A stretch of 28,290 bases of DNA from contig CABVBR010000011.1 of NCBI GenBank assembly GCA_902496645.1, positions 1 through 28,290 on the forward strand, written 5' to 3'. Position numbers and translations under genes: made by a program. The notes under the pieces are model-generated. The model ran no database searches. It saw nothing but the letters and a program-made list of their open reading frames with translations, and had not been told where the DNA came from. Positions 6,774 to 14,065 of the stretch are shown one piece after another (within the stretch, counting starts at the first letter, position 1; each line of letters opens with the position of its first letter). This DNA is from an uncultured Collinsella sp. Lineage in GTDB: Bacteria; Actinomycetota; Coriobacteriia; Coriobacteriales; Coriobacteriaceae.

Positions 6774-8231
6774 TTACATCAGGCCAAAGAGGTGGAACCA
6801 GGCGGCCTCGACCAGCACGACGATAAAGACGACCACAGTGAGGGGAATGCCCATGCGCATAGCCTCTTTGGAGGTGTAGCCGCCGGCGTCCTTGCCTTCG
6901 CCGATAAGGATCGGCAGGTTATGGAACGGCAGGATGTAGTGGATGTTGATGGACGTGAAGACGATGAGCGCCACGGCGAGCGGGCTCACGCTGGAGCCGG
7001 CCGCGAAGCTGATGAACGCCGGCACGCACACGCCGAGCACGGCCATGACCGAGCCCATGAACATATGGATAACCATGGAGAGCGCGGCGACAAGCAGGGC
7101 GAACAGGAAGATGTTCTCGGGCACGGAGCTGGGGAGCACGACATCGGCGATCCAGGCGTTCATACCGGTGGCACCGCCCACGGAACCCACGGCCATGGCG
7201 GCCGTCAGGAACATGAGGGACTTGATGTCGACGGCGTTCCAGCTGGCGGGGGTGAGGACCTCGCCGATGATGGGCATGGCGAGGCAGACGCCGATGGCCA
7301 GGGTGACCCAGCCGATGTAATCGCCCGAGACGGTGAGCCACAGCGCGATGGCGATGACAAGCCACACGATGGTGCGAATCTCCTTGACGGAGAGCTTGCC
7401 GAGCGCGGCCTGCTTGGCCACGATCTGCTCGCGATCGTAAACGAGCTCCTTGCTGGGCTTAAAGAGGAAGAGGCCCAGGAACAGGGTGCACAGCAGCGCG
7501 ACCAGCATAGGCACGCTCATGTACAGGAACCAGTCGACGAAGGACGGGCTCATGCCGCCGGCCTCGGCGCTGTACTGCGCGACGAGCGGGTTGAGTGTGG
7601 AGTCGCCCGTCAGGAAGAACATGGAGCCCGGGGCAGCAGCGGCAAACACGAGGAAGCCGAGCTTACCCTTGTCGTCGTCACCGTAGCCGGCGGACTCGGC
7701 GATGACCGAGACGACGGCGAGGATGAGGAAGGCGCGGGGGAACGGATGCGGGATCAGCAGCGACAGCACAAAGGTGAGCGCGAAGATCGAGATGATGAGC
7801 GACTTGGCGTCGCGCACGAACTTGAGCATAAACGCATAGGCGATGCGCTCGCCCAGGCCCGACTCCTTGACCGCGCTGGCGATGAGGTAGGCACCAATGA
7901 CGAGCCACATGGTGGCTTTGGTCCAGGAGCTAAACGTGGAGGCGACTGTCGCCGAGATGCTCGCGGCGCCCGTGTCGTCCACGCACACCTTGAACAGAAC
8001 GAGCAGCGCGCAGTAGAGCAGGCCCACAAAGCCCGGCTGCGCCACGCCACATGCCCAGAACACCACCGTGGCGAGCGTCAGTGCCAGACAGGTCTGACCG
8101 CCGACCGTAAGCTCGACCGTCGAGCTCAACTCCGCCAAAGGAAGAAACTTCACCAGCAAAAAGACAACGATACCCAGCACAAAGCCAATTTCGCGCTTGG
8201 TGATCTTAAACGCCTTCTTTTCCGCTTCCAT
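6774..8231 (-). CDS. DASS/ArsB-NhaD superfamily anion transporter
   Basis: A 485-residue inner-membrane protein with about 11-13 hydrophobic segments beginning near residue 14. It resembles divalent-anion:sodium symporters (SLC13/CitT-like): an SSWTKATMWLVIGAYLIASAV segment, a duplicated hairpin region near SLLIPHPFPRAFLIL, and the C-terminal repeat with SVMAVLGVCVPAF and INIHYILPFHN. GGGGAG lies directly before the ATG at 8231; an in-frame ATG at 8282 lacks such a site. It is followed after 142 bp by the UbiD-family gene. The locus suggests uptake of an aromatic carboxylate, perhaps with exchange for the decarboxylated product, which could conserve energy. Family confident, substrate inferred from neighbours only. 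Confidence 0.85.
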   Translation of the reverse strand: MEAEKKAFKITKREIGFVLGIVVFLLVKFLPLAELSSTVELTVGGQTCLALTLATVVFWACGVAQPGFVGLLYCALLVLFKVCVDDTGAASISATVASTFSSWTKATMWLVIGAYLIASAVKESGLGERIAYAFMLKFVRDAKSLIISIFALTFVLSLLIPHPFPRAFLILAVVSVIAESAGYGDDDKGKLGFLVFAAAAPGSMFFLTGDSTLNPLVAQYSAEAGGMSPSFVDWFLYMSVPMLVALLCTLFLGLFLFKPSKELVYDREQIVAKQAALGKLSVKEIRTIVWLVIAIALWLTVSGDYIGWVTLAIGVCLAMPIIGEVLTPASWNAVDIKSLMFLTAAMAVGSVGGATGMNAWIADVVLPSSVPENIFLFALLVAALSMVIHMFMGSVMAVLGVCVPAFISFAAGSSVSPLAVALIVFTSINIHYILPFHNLPILIGEGKDAGGYTSKEAMRMGIPLTVVVFIVVLVEAAWFHLFGLM

Positions 8232-8284
8232 CTCCCCACCTTTCTTGTTGGGGGCGCTCCGGATTCGCAGCCACGTTGCCACTT

Positions 8285-8315
8285 AAAAAGGGGCGCCCGT
8301 TATCGGACACCCCTT
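8285..8315 (-). terminator. intrinsic terminator or attenuator upstream of the transporter gene
   Basis: On the minus strand GGGGTGTCCG, loop ATAA, CGGGCGCCCC (8313-8304 with 8299-8290) forms a 10-bp stem with two G·U pairs, followed by TTTTT (8289-8285). It lies 54 bp upstream of the transporter start and 160 bp past the stop of the LpdD/NUDIX gene. No clear promoter fits between it and the transporter gene. It may therefore be a partial stop or a conditional attenuator inside the decarboxylase locus. Confidence 0.7.
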
Positions 8316-8382
8316 ACGTTGCGCTGTGTTGCGGCAATACAGTCAAGCGGGATTTTTGGATGAGAAGCGATCCTCTGGGCAA

Positions 8383-8447
8383 AAACCGTCACAACATTCG
8401 ACGCTTTTCCTCGATTTCGAGATTTTCATCGAATGTTGTGACGGTTT
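8383..8447. repeat. 65-bp inverted repeat with perfect 19-bp arms
   Basis: AAACCGTCACAACATTCGA (8383-8401) and its exact complement (8429-8447) enclose 27 bases that contain a small inner palindrome, CTCGA/TCGAG (8410-8421). It stands next to the degenerate palindrome at 8450-8480, between the LpdD/NUDIX gene and the transporter gene. No T-run follows on the minus strand. It looks like a REP- or MITE-like element; no open reading frame is inside. Confidence 0.7.
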
Positions 8448-8449
8448 GG

Positions 8450-8480
8450 ATATGGCAAAGGGGCTGTACCTTTGTTACAT
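8450..8480. repeat. degenerate AATGTGACAAAGGGA-family palindrome overlapping a stop codon
   Basis: ATATGGCAAAGGGG (8450-8463), CTG, TACCTTTGTTACAT (8467-8480) is the same layout as copies 1 and 2 with several changes. The right arm contains the stop codon and last codon of the LpdD/NUDIX gene (stop at 8475-8477), so the element reaches into the coding region. Confidence 0.55.
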
Positions 8481-9422
8481 AGCGAGGGCCGTACGGATGG
8501 ATGGGTCGCTGAGGGCCTCGCGAAGCCAGGGGGCCAGCTGCTCGGGGCGACCCTGCAGGTAGCCGTCGAGCTCGGACGGGGCCACGCGGCGCACCTCCGA
8601 GATCTCCTCTTGGTTGATGCATAGCTCGCCCGGCTCAACATGGGCTGCGAACACCTCGCACCATTCGCACTCGCAGCGGCCGTCGCCGTGGTCCTCACGG
8701 TACACCACGTGTCCGAGGTGCTTGAGCTGATCGGGATCGCGCGTAATGCCAAGCTCTTCGTTGATGCGGCGCGCCGTGGCGGCCGCGACGTCTTCCCCGG
8801 GGAGCGGATGGCCGGCGCAGCTATCGGCCAGCACCCCGCCCCACAGGCGCTTGAGCGGACTACGGCGACAGAGCAGCAGACGCGCGTCTTCGCCCCGGCC
8901 CTCGACTAAAAGCGTCAGAAATGCCTGATGCAGGATGCCCTCGCCGGTATGGGCCTCGATGCGGTCGACGTGGCCGAGCACCTCGCCGGTCGCGGCATCG
9001 ACCGCCACGACCTCGGCACCTGCACCGCCCTCATCCCAGCCGGCGCGCAGAATGCGGGCTGCGGCCTCCTCGAGCGCGGCGATGAGCTCTTTGGTGGTGT
9101 CGAGCACGCGCTGCAGGTCGTCCCCGCTCGCCTGTTCAACATGAAAACCCGTGCTTGCAACTACCGGCACGCCAAAGCGCGTGGCCAGCGCCGCCGCGAT
9201 ATCGTGCGCCGGGATCTCGTCTCGATGGCACGGAACGGCCAGGATGCTCACGGTCGCCGTGCGACCGGGCTCAGGGCGCGGAATGGCCTGCGCCGTGGCG
9301 CCCAGGTGCGCGAACTCGGGCGAGCAAGCGTACACCGCCATGCCCCGCGGCGTCACCGTCAGCTGGGCCTCGAGCGCAAACTTGCCCTCGCCCACCGCAA
9401 TCTTTATCGTGTGCATACCCAT
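8475..9422 (-). CDS. LpdD-like prenyl-flavin helper domain fused to an IPP-isomerase-like NUDIX domain
   Basis: A 315-residue two-domain protein. Residues 1-125 resemble LpdD, the small partner encoded with LpdB/LpdC decarboxylases and thought to handle prenylated flavin (ATVSILAVPCHRDEIPAHDIA; VVASTGFHVE). Residues 137-310 resemble type I isopentenyl-diphosphate isomerase: AHTGEGILHQAF gives H158 and H165, GHPLPGE gives H205 and E210, RRINEELGI ends the NUDIX box, and CECEWC gives E251 and E253. Aligned to E. coli Idi these match metal ligands H25, H32, H69, E114 and E116. The catalytic cysteine position (C67) is Ala203, with Cys202 beside it. AGGAG precedes the ATG at 9422; the frame from 9524 lacks support. 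Isomerase activity is doubtful; hydrolysis of DMAPP to DMAP for UbiX is possible. Confidence 0.75.
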   Translation of the reverse strand: MGMHTIKIAVGEGKFALEAQLTVTPRGMAVYACSPEFAHLGATAQAIPRPEPGRTATVSILAVPCHRDEIPAHDIAAALATRFGVPVVASTGFHVEQASGDDLQRVLDTTKELIAALEEAAARILRAGWDEGGAGAEVVAVDAATGEVLGHVDRIEAHTGEGILHQAFLTLLVEGRGEDARLLLCRRSPLKRLWGGVLADSCAGHPLPGEDVAAATARRINEELGITRDPDQLKHLGHVVYREDHGDGRCECEWCEVFAAHVEPGELCINQEEISEVRRVAPSELDGYLQGRPEQLAPWLREALSDPSIRTALAM

Positions 9423-9462
9423 GGGATCTCCTGTCACCCGCGATGTGCCTGAGACCATCTTC

Positions 9463-9485
9463 GCCTGTATTGCGACTATACAGGC
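9463..9485. promoter_or_regulatory. inverted repeat overlapping a -10 box, likely operator
   Basis: GCCTGTAT (9463-9470), seven bases, ATACAGGC (9478-9485). It lies between the divergent LpdD/NUDIX and MFS genes and covers the proposed minus-strand -10 box at 9475-9480, the usual position of a repressor site. Confidence 0.45.
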
Positions 9486-9503
9486 AAGCGCAGCCTGCGA
9501 CAA
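9475..9503 (-). promoter_or_regulatory. candidate sigma70-type promoter for the LpdD/NUDIX gene
   Basis: On the minus strand TTGTCG (9503-9498), a 17-base spacer, then TATAGT (9480-9475), about 52 bases before the ATG at 9422. Four of six bases match TTGACA and five of six match TATAAT. Found by eye only. Confidence 0.4.
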
Positions 9504-9584
9504 AGGGGGGCAGGCACCTGACACATTCTGCTAGAGTTGCAGGGATTGAATCCCGCTTATTCATGCGACATTGGAGTGACAACC

Positions 9585-10814
9585 TTGACCGCCGCAACCA
9601 CGTCTAAAAGTAAATCAACCGCCGCCGCGCTCTCCCCCGCGCGCACCAAGCTCTGCCTGGCGCTGCTCGTGCTGTTGGGATTCTCGCTCGGCTGCTCCGA
9701 GTTCGTGGTCATCGGTATCGAGAGCGACTTGGCAACGGAGCTCGGCATCTCGCTTGCCACTGCGGGCCAGCTCATCAGCGTGTTCGCGCTCGTCTACGCC
9801 ATCGCGACGCCGGTGCTCGCGCTCAGCACGGGGCGTTTTCGCCGCTACCAGCTGCTCGTGTGCTATAGCATCGTCTTTGTGCTCGGCAACCTGGTCATGG
9901 CGTTGGCGCCCAACTTCCAGGTACTGTTTATCTCGCGCATTGTCCTGGGCTCTGTCTCGGGTGCGCTGCTCGCCGTGGGTGTGACGTACATCCCCGAGCT
10001 GCTGTCCCCGCAGCAAACCTCGCTTGCCATCTCGGTCGTGTACGGTGCGTTTTCCGTGGCAATGGTCTTTGTCACTTCGATCGGCAAGTTTGTGGCCGAC
10101 ACGCTCGATTGGCACGTGGCCATGTACGGCACGCTGACCTTTGCCGTTCTGATCTGCGGAGCGCTCGTGGCGTTTATGCCGCGCGCTGGGCAAACCGACG
10201 AGCCTGCCACCTTTCGCGAGCAGGCGGGGCTTCTACGCGAGCCGAGCATCATCACCGGCATGCTCATCTTTTTGTTTGGCGTAGGCTCGGTCTATGTGTT
10301 CTACGGCTACGTGACGCCTTATCTTGAGCAGGTGCTGGGTATGGGCACCGTTCAGGCGAGCACCACGCTTATGGCCTACGGCGTGTTCTGCCTGATCTCG
10401 AACATCCTGGGCGGATGGATCGACGCGCGCTTTGGCATGAAGGCGCTGCTCGTGACGTTTGTGCTGCAGGCCGCGGCGTTACTCGGGCTGTTTGCCGTGG
10501 GCGGCACCATGCCGCTCGCGCTGGTCTTTGTCTTTAGCTTGGCGCTGCTCATGTACCTGTTCTCGGTGTCATGCATCACGCACTTTATGGACGTGGCTCG
10601 CAGCCGCCATCCCAAATCGATGGTGCTCGCGAGTTCGGTTGAGCCCATGGCGTTTAACGTCGGCATCTCGTTTGGCACCGCAGTGGGCGGCGCCGTGGTA
10701 AGCAGCATTGGCATTGCGTACGTGGGCGCCGTGGGCGCCGCGTTCTCGCTTGTGGCCTGGGCGCTTACGCTGGTGACGATTAAGTTGGCTCGCTGGGAGC
10801 GCCACCGCTGGTAG
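9585..10814 (+). CDS. MFS transporter, DHA1 (AraJ/arabinose-efflux-like) family
   Basis: A 409-residue, 12-helix major facilitator, probably a proton-driven exporter of a sugar, drug or metabolite. Seen: first helix about 18-40 (LALLVLLGFSLGCSEF), the motif-A loop after helix 2 (LSTGRFRRYQLL), the RIVLGSVSGALLAVG helix 4 segment, and a repeated motif-A-like loop after helix 8 (GGWIDARFGMKALL). The start is uncertain: the frame is open from TTG 9537, but GGAG at 9573-9576 best serves the TTG at 9585 (8-base spacing), with GTG 9576 as another option. It is divergent from the LpdD/NUDIX gene across about 160 bp. It might export the decarboxylation product, but no sequence feature shows this. Confidence 0.82.
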   Translation: MTAATTSKSKSTAAALSPARTKLCLALLVLLGFSLGCSEFVVIGIESDLATELGISLATAGQLISVFALVYAIATPVLALSTGRFRRYQLLVCYSIVFVLGNLVMALAPNFQVLFISRIVLGSVSGALLAVGVTYIPELLSPQQTSLAISVVYGAFSVAMVFVTSIGKFVADTLDWHVAMYGTLTFAVLICGALVAFMPRAGQTDEPATFREQAGLLREPSIITGMLIFLFGVGSVYVFYGYVTPYLEQVLGMGTVQASTTLMAYGVFCLISNILGGWIDARFGMKALLVTFVLQAAALLGLFAVGGTMPLALVFVFSLALLMYLFSVSCITHFMDVARSRHPKSMVLASSVEPMAFNVGISFGTAVGGAVVSSIGIAYVGAVGAAFSLVAWALTLVTIKLARWERHRW

Positions 10815-10966
10815 CGCAATTGCAGCCAAAAGCCGCAGCACCGCCCACCATCTTTTGACCGCCTGGCGCTCGCTCCTGCAGCCATGCAACACGTCGTCTG
10901 CTGCCCAAGTCAGCATCTTTCCCGGCGCTATTTAACCACGCAAAACGCATCCTGTTAAGATTATCG

Positions 10967-10997
10967 CTATCGTTTTTCGCAATCTGAAAATCGATAG
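10967..10997. promoter_or_regulatory. near-perfect inverted repeat overlapping a -10-like box before the first GH4 gene
   Basis: CTATCGTTTTTC (10967-10978), seven bases, GAAAATCGATAG (10986-10997): 11 of 12 positions pair. TAGAAT (10995-11000) overlaps its right arm and could be the -10 box of the GH4-PTS operon; the -35 region is T-rich and weak. The position, 60 bp before the start codon, suits an operator for the RpiR protein encoded at the end of the operon. Confidence 0.5.
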
Positions 10998-11057
10998 AAT
11001 CGCAGGTAAAGCTTTCGTAGTCTGAAATGGTCAATCCACACGAAAGGGGTTTACCAC

Positions 11058-12383
11058 ATGGACAAGAAAGCAGTTGTAATCGCCGGGGCCGGCAGCACCC
11101 ACACTCCCGGCATCATCCAGAGCCTATTGCAGAAGAAAAACGAATTACCGCTGCGCAAACTCGCCCTGTACGACATCGACGAGAAGCGCATGCATCTCGT
11201 CTACGACATCATGAAGCAGTTCATCGAGCAGGAAGCTCCTGACATCGAAGTTGTCGTGACGACCGATCCCGAAAAGGCATTCACCGATGTCGACTTCGTC
11301 TTCGCGCAAATCCGCCAGGGTGGCCTTCAGATGCGTCGCCAGGACGAGCGCATCCCTCTCAAGTACGGTTGCGTGGGACAGGAAACCTGCGGCGCCGGCG
11401 GTTCGATCTCCTATGGCATCAGGTCCATCCCCGGCGTCTTCGACCTCGTACGCTACGCCAAGAAATACAGTCCAGACGCCTGGATCCTCAACTATTCCAA
11501 CCCCGCCGCAGTTGTCGCCGAGGCCACACGTCGCGAGTTTGACAACGACCATATCCTTAACATCTGCGATATGCCCACGGCCATCTTGCTCTCGTACTCT
11601 AAGATGCTCGGACTTCCCAGCTGGCGCGATATCGACCCCATGTATTTTGGACTCAATCACTTTGGCTGGTTTACCAAAATTTACGACAAGCAGGGGCGCG
11701 ATCGTCTGCCGGAGCTCCGTCAGATGATTCTCGAGCACGGCATGGCCGTGAGCGACAAGCATCACAAGGACAAGGACTGGATGCACACCTGGGGTCAATA
11801 CGTCAAGATTGTGAAGGACTATCCCGAGTATCTGCCCAACAGCTACCTGCAGTACTACCTGTACTCCAAAGACATGGCAGATGACATGGACCCCAACTGG
11901 ACGCGCGCCGACAACGTCATCAACGGACGCGAGAAGGAGATGTTTGCCGAGCACGACAAGTACCTGGCAGATCCCGCCAATTACAAGAGCCCCGTACAGA
12001 GCTTCACGGTCTTTGGCGACTTTATCGTCGACGCAGCCGCCTCTATCGCCTACAACAAGTGCGAACGTTATCTCGTAATCGTCGAGAATAATGGCGCCAT
12101 CCCCAATCTGCCCGACGACGCCATGGTCGAGGTCCCTGCCTACCTGCGCTCTTGGGGCCCCGAACCCATCAGCCAGCCTGCTATCCCCACCTTCTACAAG
12201 GGGTTTATCGAAGAGCAGAATGCCAGTGAGAAGCTCGCCGTCGACGCATATTACGAGCATTCCTACCAGAAGGCGCTCGAAGCCATCGCAATCAACAAGA
12301 CCGTCCCTTCGACTACCGTCGCGCGCCAAATCCTCGACGACCTGATCGAAGCGAACGGCGATTATTGGCCGACCCTGTCCTAA
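11058..12383 (+). CDS. GH4 6-phospho-alpha-glucosidase (module 1)
   Basis: A 441-residue cytoplasmic enzyme of glycoside hydrolase family 4, which uses bound NAD and a divalent metal to split phosphorylated disaccharides by an oxidation-elimination mechanism. Seen: the NAD-binding loop AGAGSTHTPGI near the N-terminus, NICDMP with metal ligand Cys170, and GLNHFGWF with His201. In GH4, CDMP is the signature reported for 6-phospho-alpha-glucosidases such as GlvA and MalH, against CNVP for beta enzymes. Length matches that group. AAGGGG lies eight bases before the ATG. The PTS gene follows after 24 bp, so the enzyme probably hydrolyses the sugar-6-phosphate that this PTS delivers (maltose, sucrose isomers or similar). 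Confidence 0.92.
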   Translation: MDKKAVVIAGAGSTHTPGIIQSLLQKKNELPLRKLALYDIDEKRMHLVYDIMKQFIEQEAPDIEVVVTTDPEKAFTDVDFVFAQIRQGGLQMRRQDERIPLKYGCVGQETCGAGGSISYGIRSIPGVFDLVRYAKKYSPDAWILNYSNPAAVVAEATRREFDNDHILNICDMPTAILLSYSKMLGLPSWRDIDPMYFGLNHFGWFTKIYDKQGRDRLPELRQMILEHGMAVSDKHHKDKDWMHTWGQYVKIVKDYPEYLPNSYLQYYLYSKDMADDMDPNWTRADNVINGREKEMFAEHDKYLADPANYKSPVQSFTVFGDFIVDAAASIAYNKCERYLVIVENNGAIPNLPDDAMVEVPAYLRSWGPEPISQPAIPTFYKGFIEEQNASEKLAVDAYYEHSYQKALEAIAINKTVPSTTVARQILDDLIEANGDYWPTLS

Positions 12384-12407
12384 CTCCCCGCGCATCGAAG
12401 GAACATC

Positions 12408-13988
12408 ATGAAAGAAAGCAAGCTCTACAGCGAGTTCCAGAGACTCGGCAAGGTGCTCATGGCGCCGGTCCTCCTCCTGCCCGTTTCCGGCATTTTGGTC
12501 GGTCTGGGCTCCGCCCTTTCCAATGCTAACCTCATCTCGCTCTGCCCGTTTTTGGGCACCGAGCCGATGGTGATCTTTAGCACGCTCATCAAAGCAGCCG
12601 GCAACGTTATCAATGGTAACATCTCGGTTCTCTTTACGATCTGCATCGCCTACGGTTACGCCAAGGCCGAGAAGGCGACCGCCGCACTCTCGGGCTTCAT
12701 CGGCTACATGACCATGAACACGATCATGGGTCAGCTGCTTATCCTGCTGGGCACCATCGATCCCGCCAACCTGCAGACCGGTCAGAACGCCATCCTGGGC
12801 GTAACCACACTCGACACCGGCGTATTCGGCGGCATCATCATCGGCTTGGTAGTCGCGTGGATCCACAACCGATTCTATAAGGTGCAGCTTCCGCCGGTGC
12901 TCGGCATCTTCAACGGCACGCGCTGCGTTCCCGCCCTCACCGTCGTTTTCGCAAGCCTGGTGGGCGTTGCGCTCGCCTTCGTGTTTCCGTTTGTGCAAAC
13001 CGGCCTAAAGGCCGCCTCGACACTCATCGATTCCACCGGGGTGTTTGGCGCGTTCATCTATGGCTTCTCCGAGCGCATGCTTCTGCCCTTCGGCCTGCAT
13101 CATTTCATCTACCTGCCGTTTTTCTTCACTTCTCTGGGCGGTAGCATCCAGGTTGACGGCCAGACCGTCGAGGGTGCTGTCAATATCTACAACGCCATGC
13201 TCAACACGCCCGGCATGATGTACGACATCGACATCTCAAAATACGTCATGAACGGCAAGGTGCTGTTCGCCATGTGCGGCCTGCCTGCGGCGGCGCTCGC
13301 CATCTACCACTGCGCCCGTCCCGAGAATAAAAAGAAGGTCGGCTCTCTCATGATCGCCGCCGTTATTCCGGCCGCCATCATGGGCATAACCGAACCGCTC
13401 GAGTACTCCTTCCTCTTTGTAGCGCCCGTACTCTACGTGGTCCACGCCCTGCTGTGCGGCATCGCGTATGTACTCACCTACCTAGCACAGTTCAATGTGC
13501 CCGGACCTTCCGCCTTCGGCGGACCGCTCCTCTCGTGGATCTTCAACGGCATCATGAACGCCGATAAAGGCTCCAACTGGTTCTGGCTTATTCCGCTCGG
13601 CATCGCTTACTTCGGGATCTATTACGTGCTGTTCCGCACCTTTATCAAGAAATTTGACCTCAAAACCCCGGGCCGCGAGGATGATGACACGCAGGCAGCG
13701 GATGACACGTCGGCCATCGACTCCAAAGCACCTGTCCAGGTAAGCGAGCTCATCCCGCAGATCGTGGAAGCCGTGGGCGGCGCCGATAACATCTCGGGTG
13801 TCAACGCCTGCTTCACTCGCCTGAGGCTCAGCCTCAAAGACACCGCCCTGGTCAAGGACGATAGCGTCTTCACCAAAGACCTCGGCGCCAGCGCCATCGT
13901 GCACGTTGGCGGCGGTGTTCAGATCGTTTACGGCAATAAAGCTTCTGTCTACAAAGTCGAAATGAGAGAATACTTGGGCATGGAATAA
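12408..13988 (+). CDS. PTS EIICB, alpha-glucoside type (module 1)
   Basis: A 526-residue membrane permease of the glucose/maltose PTS superfamily. The EIIC part (about 1-410, around ten hydrophobic segments) ends near the conserved GITEPLEYSFLFVAP segment and binds and moves the sugar. A charged linker (about 420-445) leads to the EIIB domain, whose phosphorylated cysteine is Cys468 in NACFTRLRLSL. No EIIA domain is fused and none is nearby, so a glucose-type EIIA encoded elsewhere must donate the phosphate. AAGGAAC precedes the ATG. It is in one operon with the GH4 gene. It is clearly a paralogue of the EIICB at 15059-16621, with shared order, length and motifs. Confidence 0.92.
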   Translation: MKESKLYSEFQRLGKVLMAPVLLLPVSGILVGLGSALSNANLISLCPFLGTEPMVIFSTLIKAAGNVINGNISVLFTICIAYGYAKAEKATAALSGFIGYMTMNTIMGQLLILLGTIDPANLQTGQNAILGVTTLDTGVFGGIIIGLVVAWIHNRFYKVQLPPVLGIFNGTRCVPALTVVFASLVGVALAFVFPFVQTGLKAASTLIDSTGVFGAFIYGFSERMLLPFGLHHFIYLPFFFTSLGGSIQVDGQTVEGAVNIYNAMLNTPGMMYDIDISKYVMNGKVLFAMCGLPAAALAIYHCARPENKKKVGSLMIAAVIPAAIMGITEPLEYSFLFVAPVLYVVHALLCGIAYVLTYLAQFNVPGPSAFGGPLLSWIFNGIMNADKGSNWFWLIPLGIAYFGIYYVLFRTFIKKFDLKTPGREDDDTQAADDTSAIDSKAPVQVSELIPQIVEAVGGADNISGVNACFTRLRLSLKDTALVKDDSVFTKDLGASAIVHVGGGVQIVYGNKASVYKVEMREYLGME

Positions 13989-14010
13989 ATCCGTCCCATA
14001 GCTTCACCAC

Positions 14011-14055
14011 AATGCCCCGGAGACGGCATATCCGCTCCGGGGCATTATTGTTTGG
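14011..14055 (+). terminator. intrinsic terminator of the GH4-PTS operon
   Basis: AATGCCCCGGAG (14011-14022), 12-base loop, exact complement (14035-14046), followed by ATTGTTTGG. The perfect 12-bp stem is 22 bases past the PTS stop and only 10 bases before the RpiR ribosome binding site (GGAG at 14054-14057). Expression of the regulator must come from read-through or an internal start. Confidence 0.8.
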
Positions 14056-14065
14056 AGTGATTTGA

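Noticed and set aside
6711..8363. A 550-codon open frame on the plus strand opposite the transporter
   Set aside because: It is rich in His, Asp, Glu and Gly with no hydrophobic core. The opposite strand encodes a complete membrane transporter with ribosome binding site and family motifs.
8475..9422. The NUDIX protein as a plain isopentenyl-diphosphate isomerase (idi)
   Set aside because: An extra LpdD-like domain is present and alanine occupies the catalytic cysteine position, so the simple name would mislead.
9499..9527. GACAAAGGGGGG to TGACACATT as a full member of the 33-bp palindrome family
   Set aside because: The arms do not pair well; only the outer parts resemble the family, so it is mentioned as related but not called.
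10815..11057. Small gene or RNA between the MFS and GH4 genes
   Set aside because: No frame with a ribosome binding site and no stable structured RNA could be recognised, apart from the operator-like dyad at 10967-10997.
11145..12998. A 617-codon minus-strand frame opposite the GH4 and PTS genes
   Set aside because: It crosses two real genes and their junction, has an Arg/Asp/His-rich composition, and shows no family resemblance; GC-rich codon bias makes such frames common.
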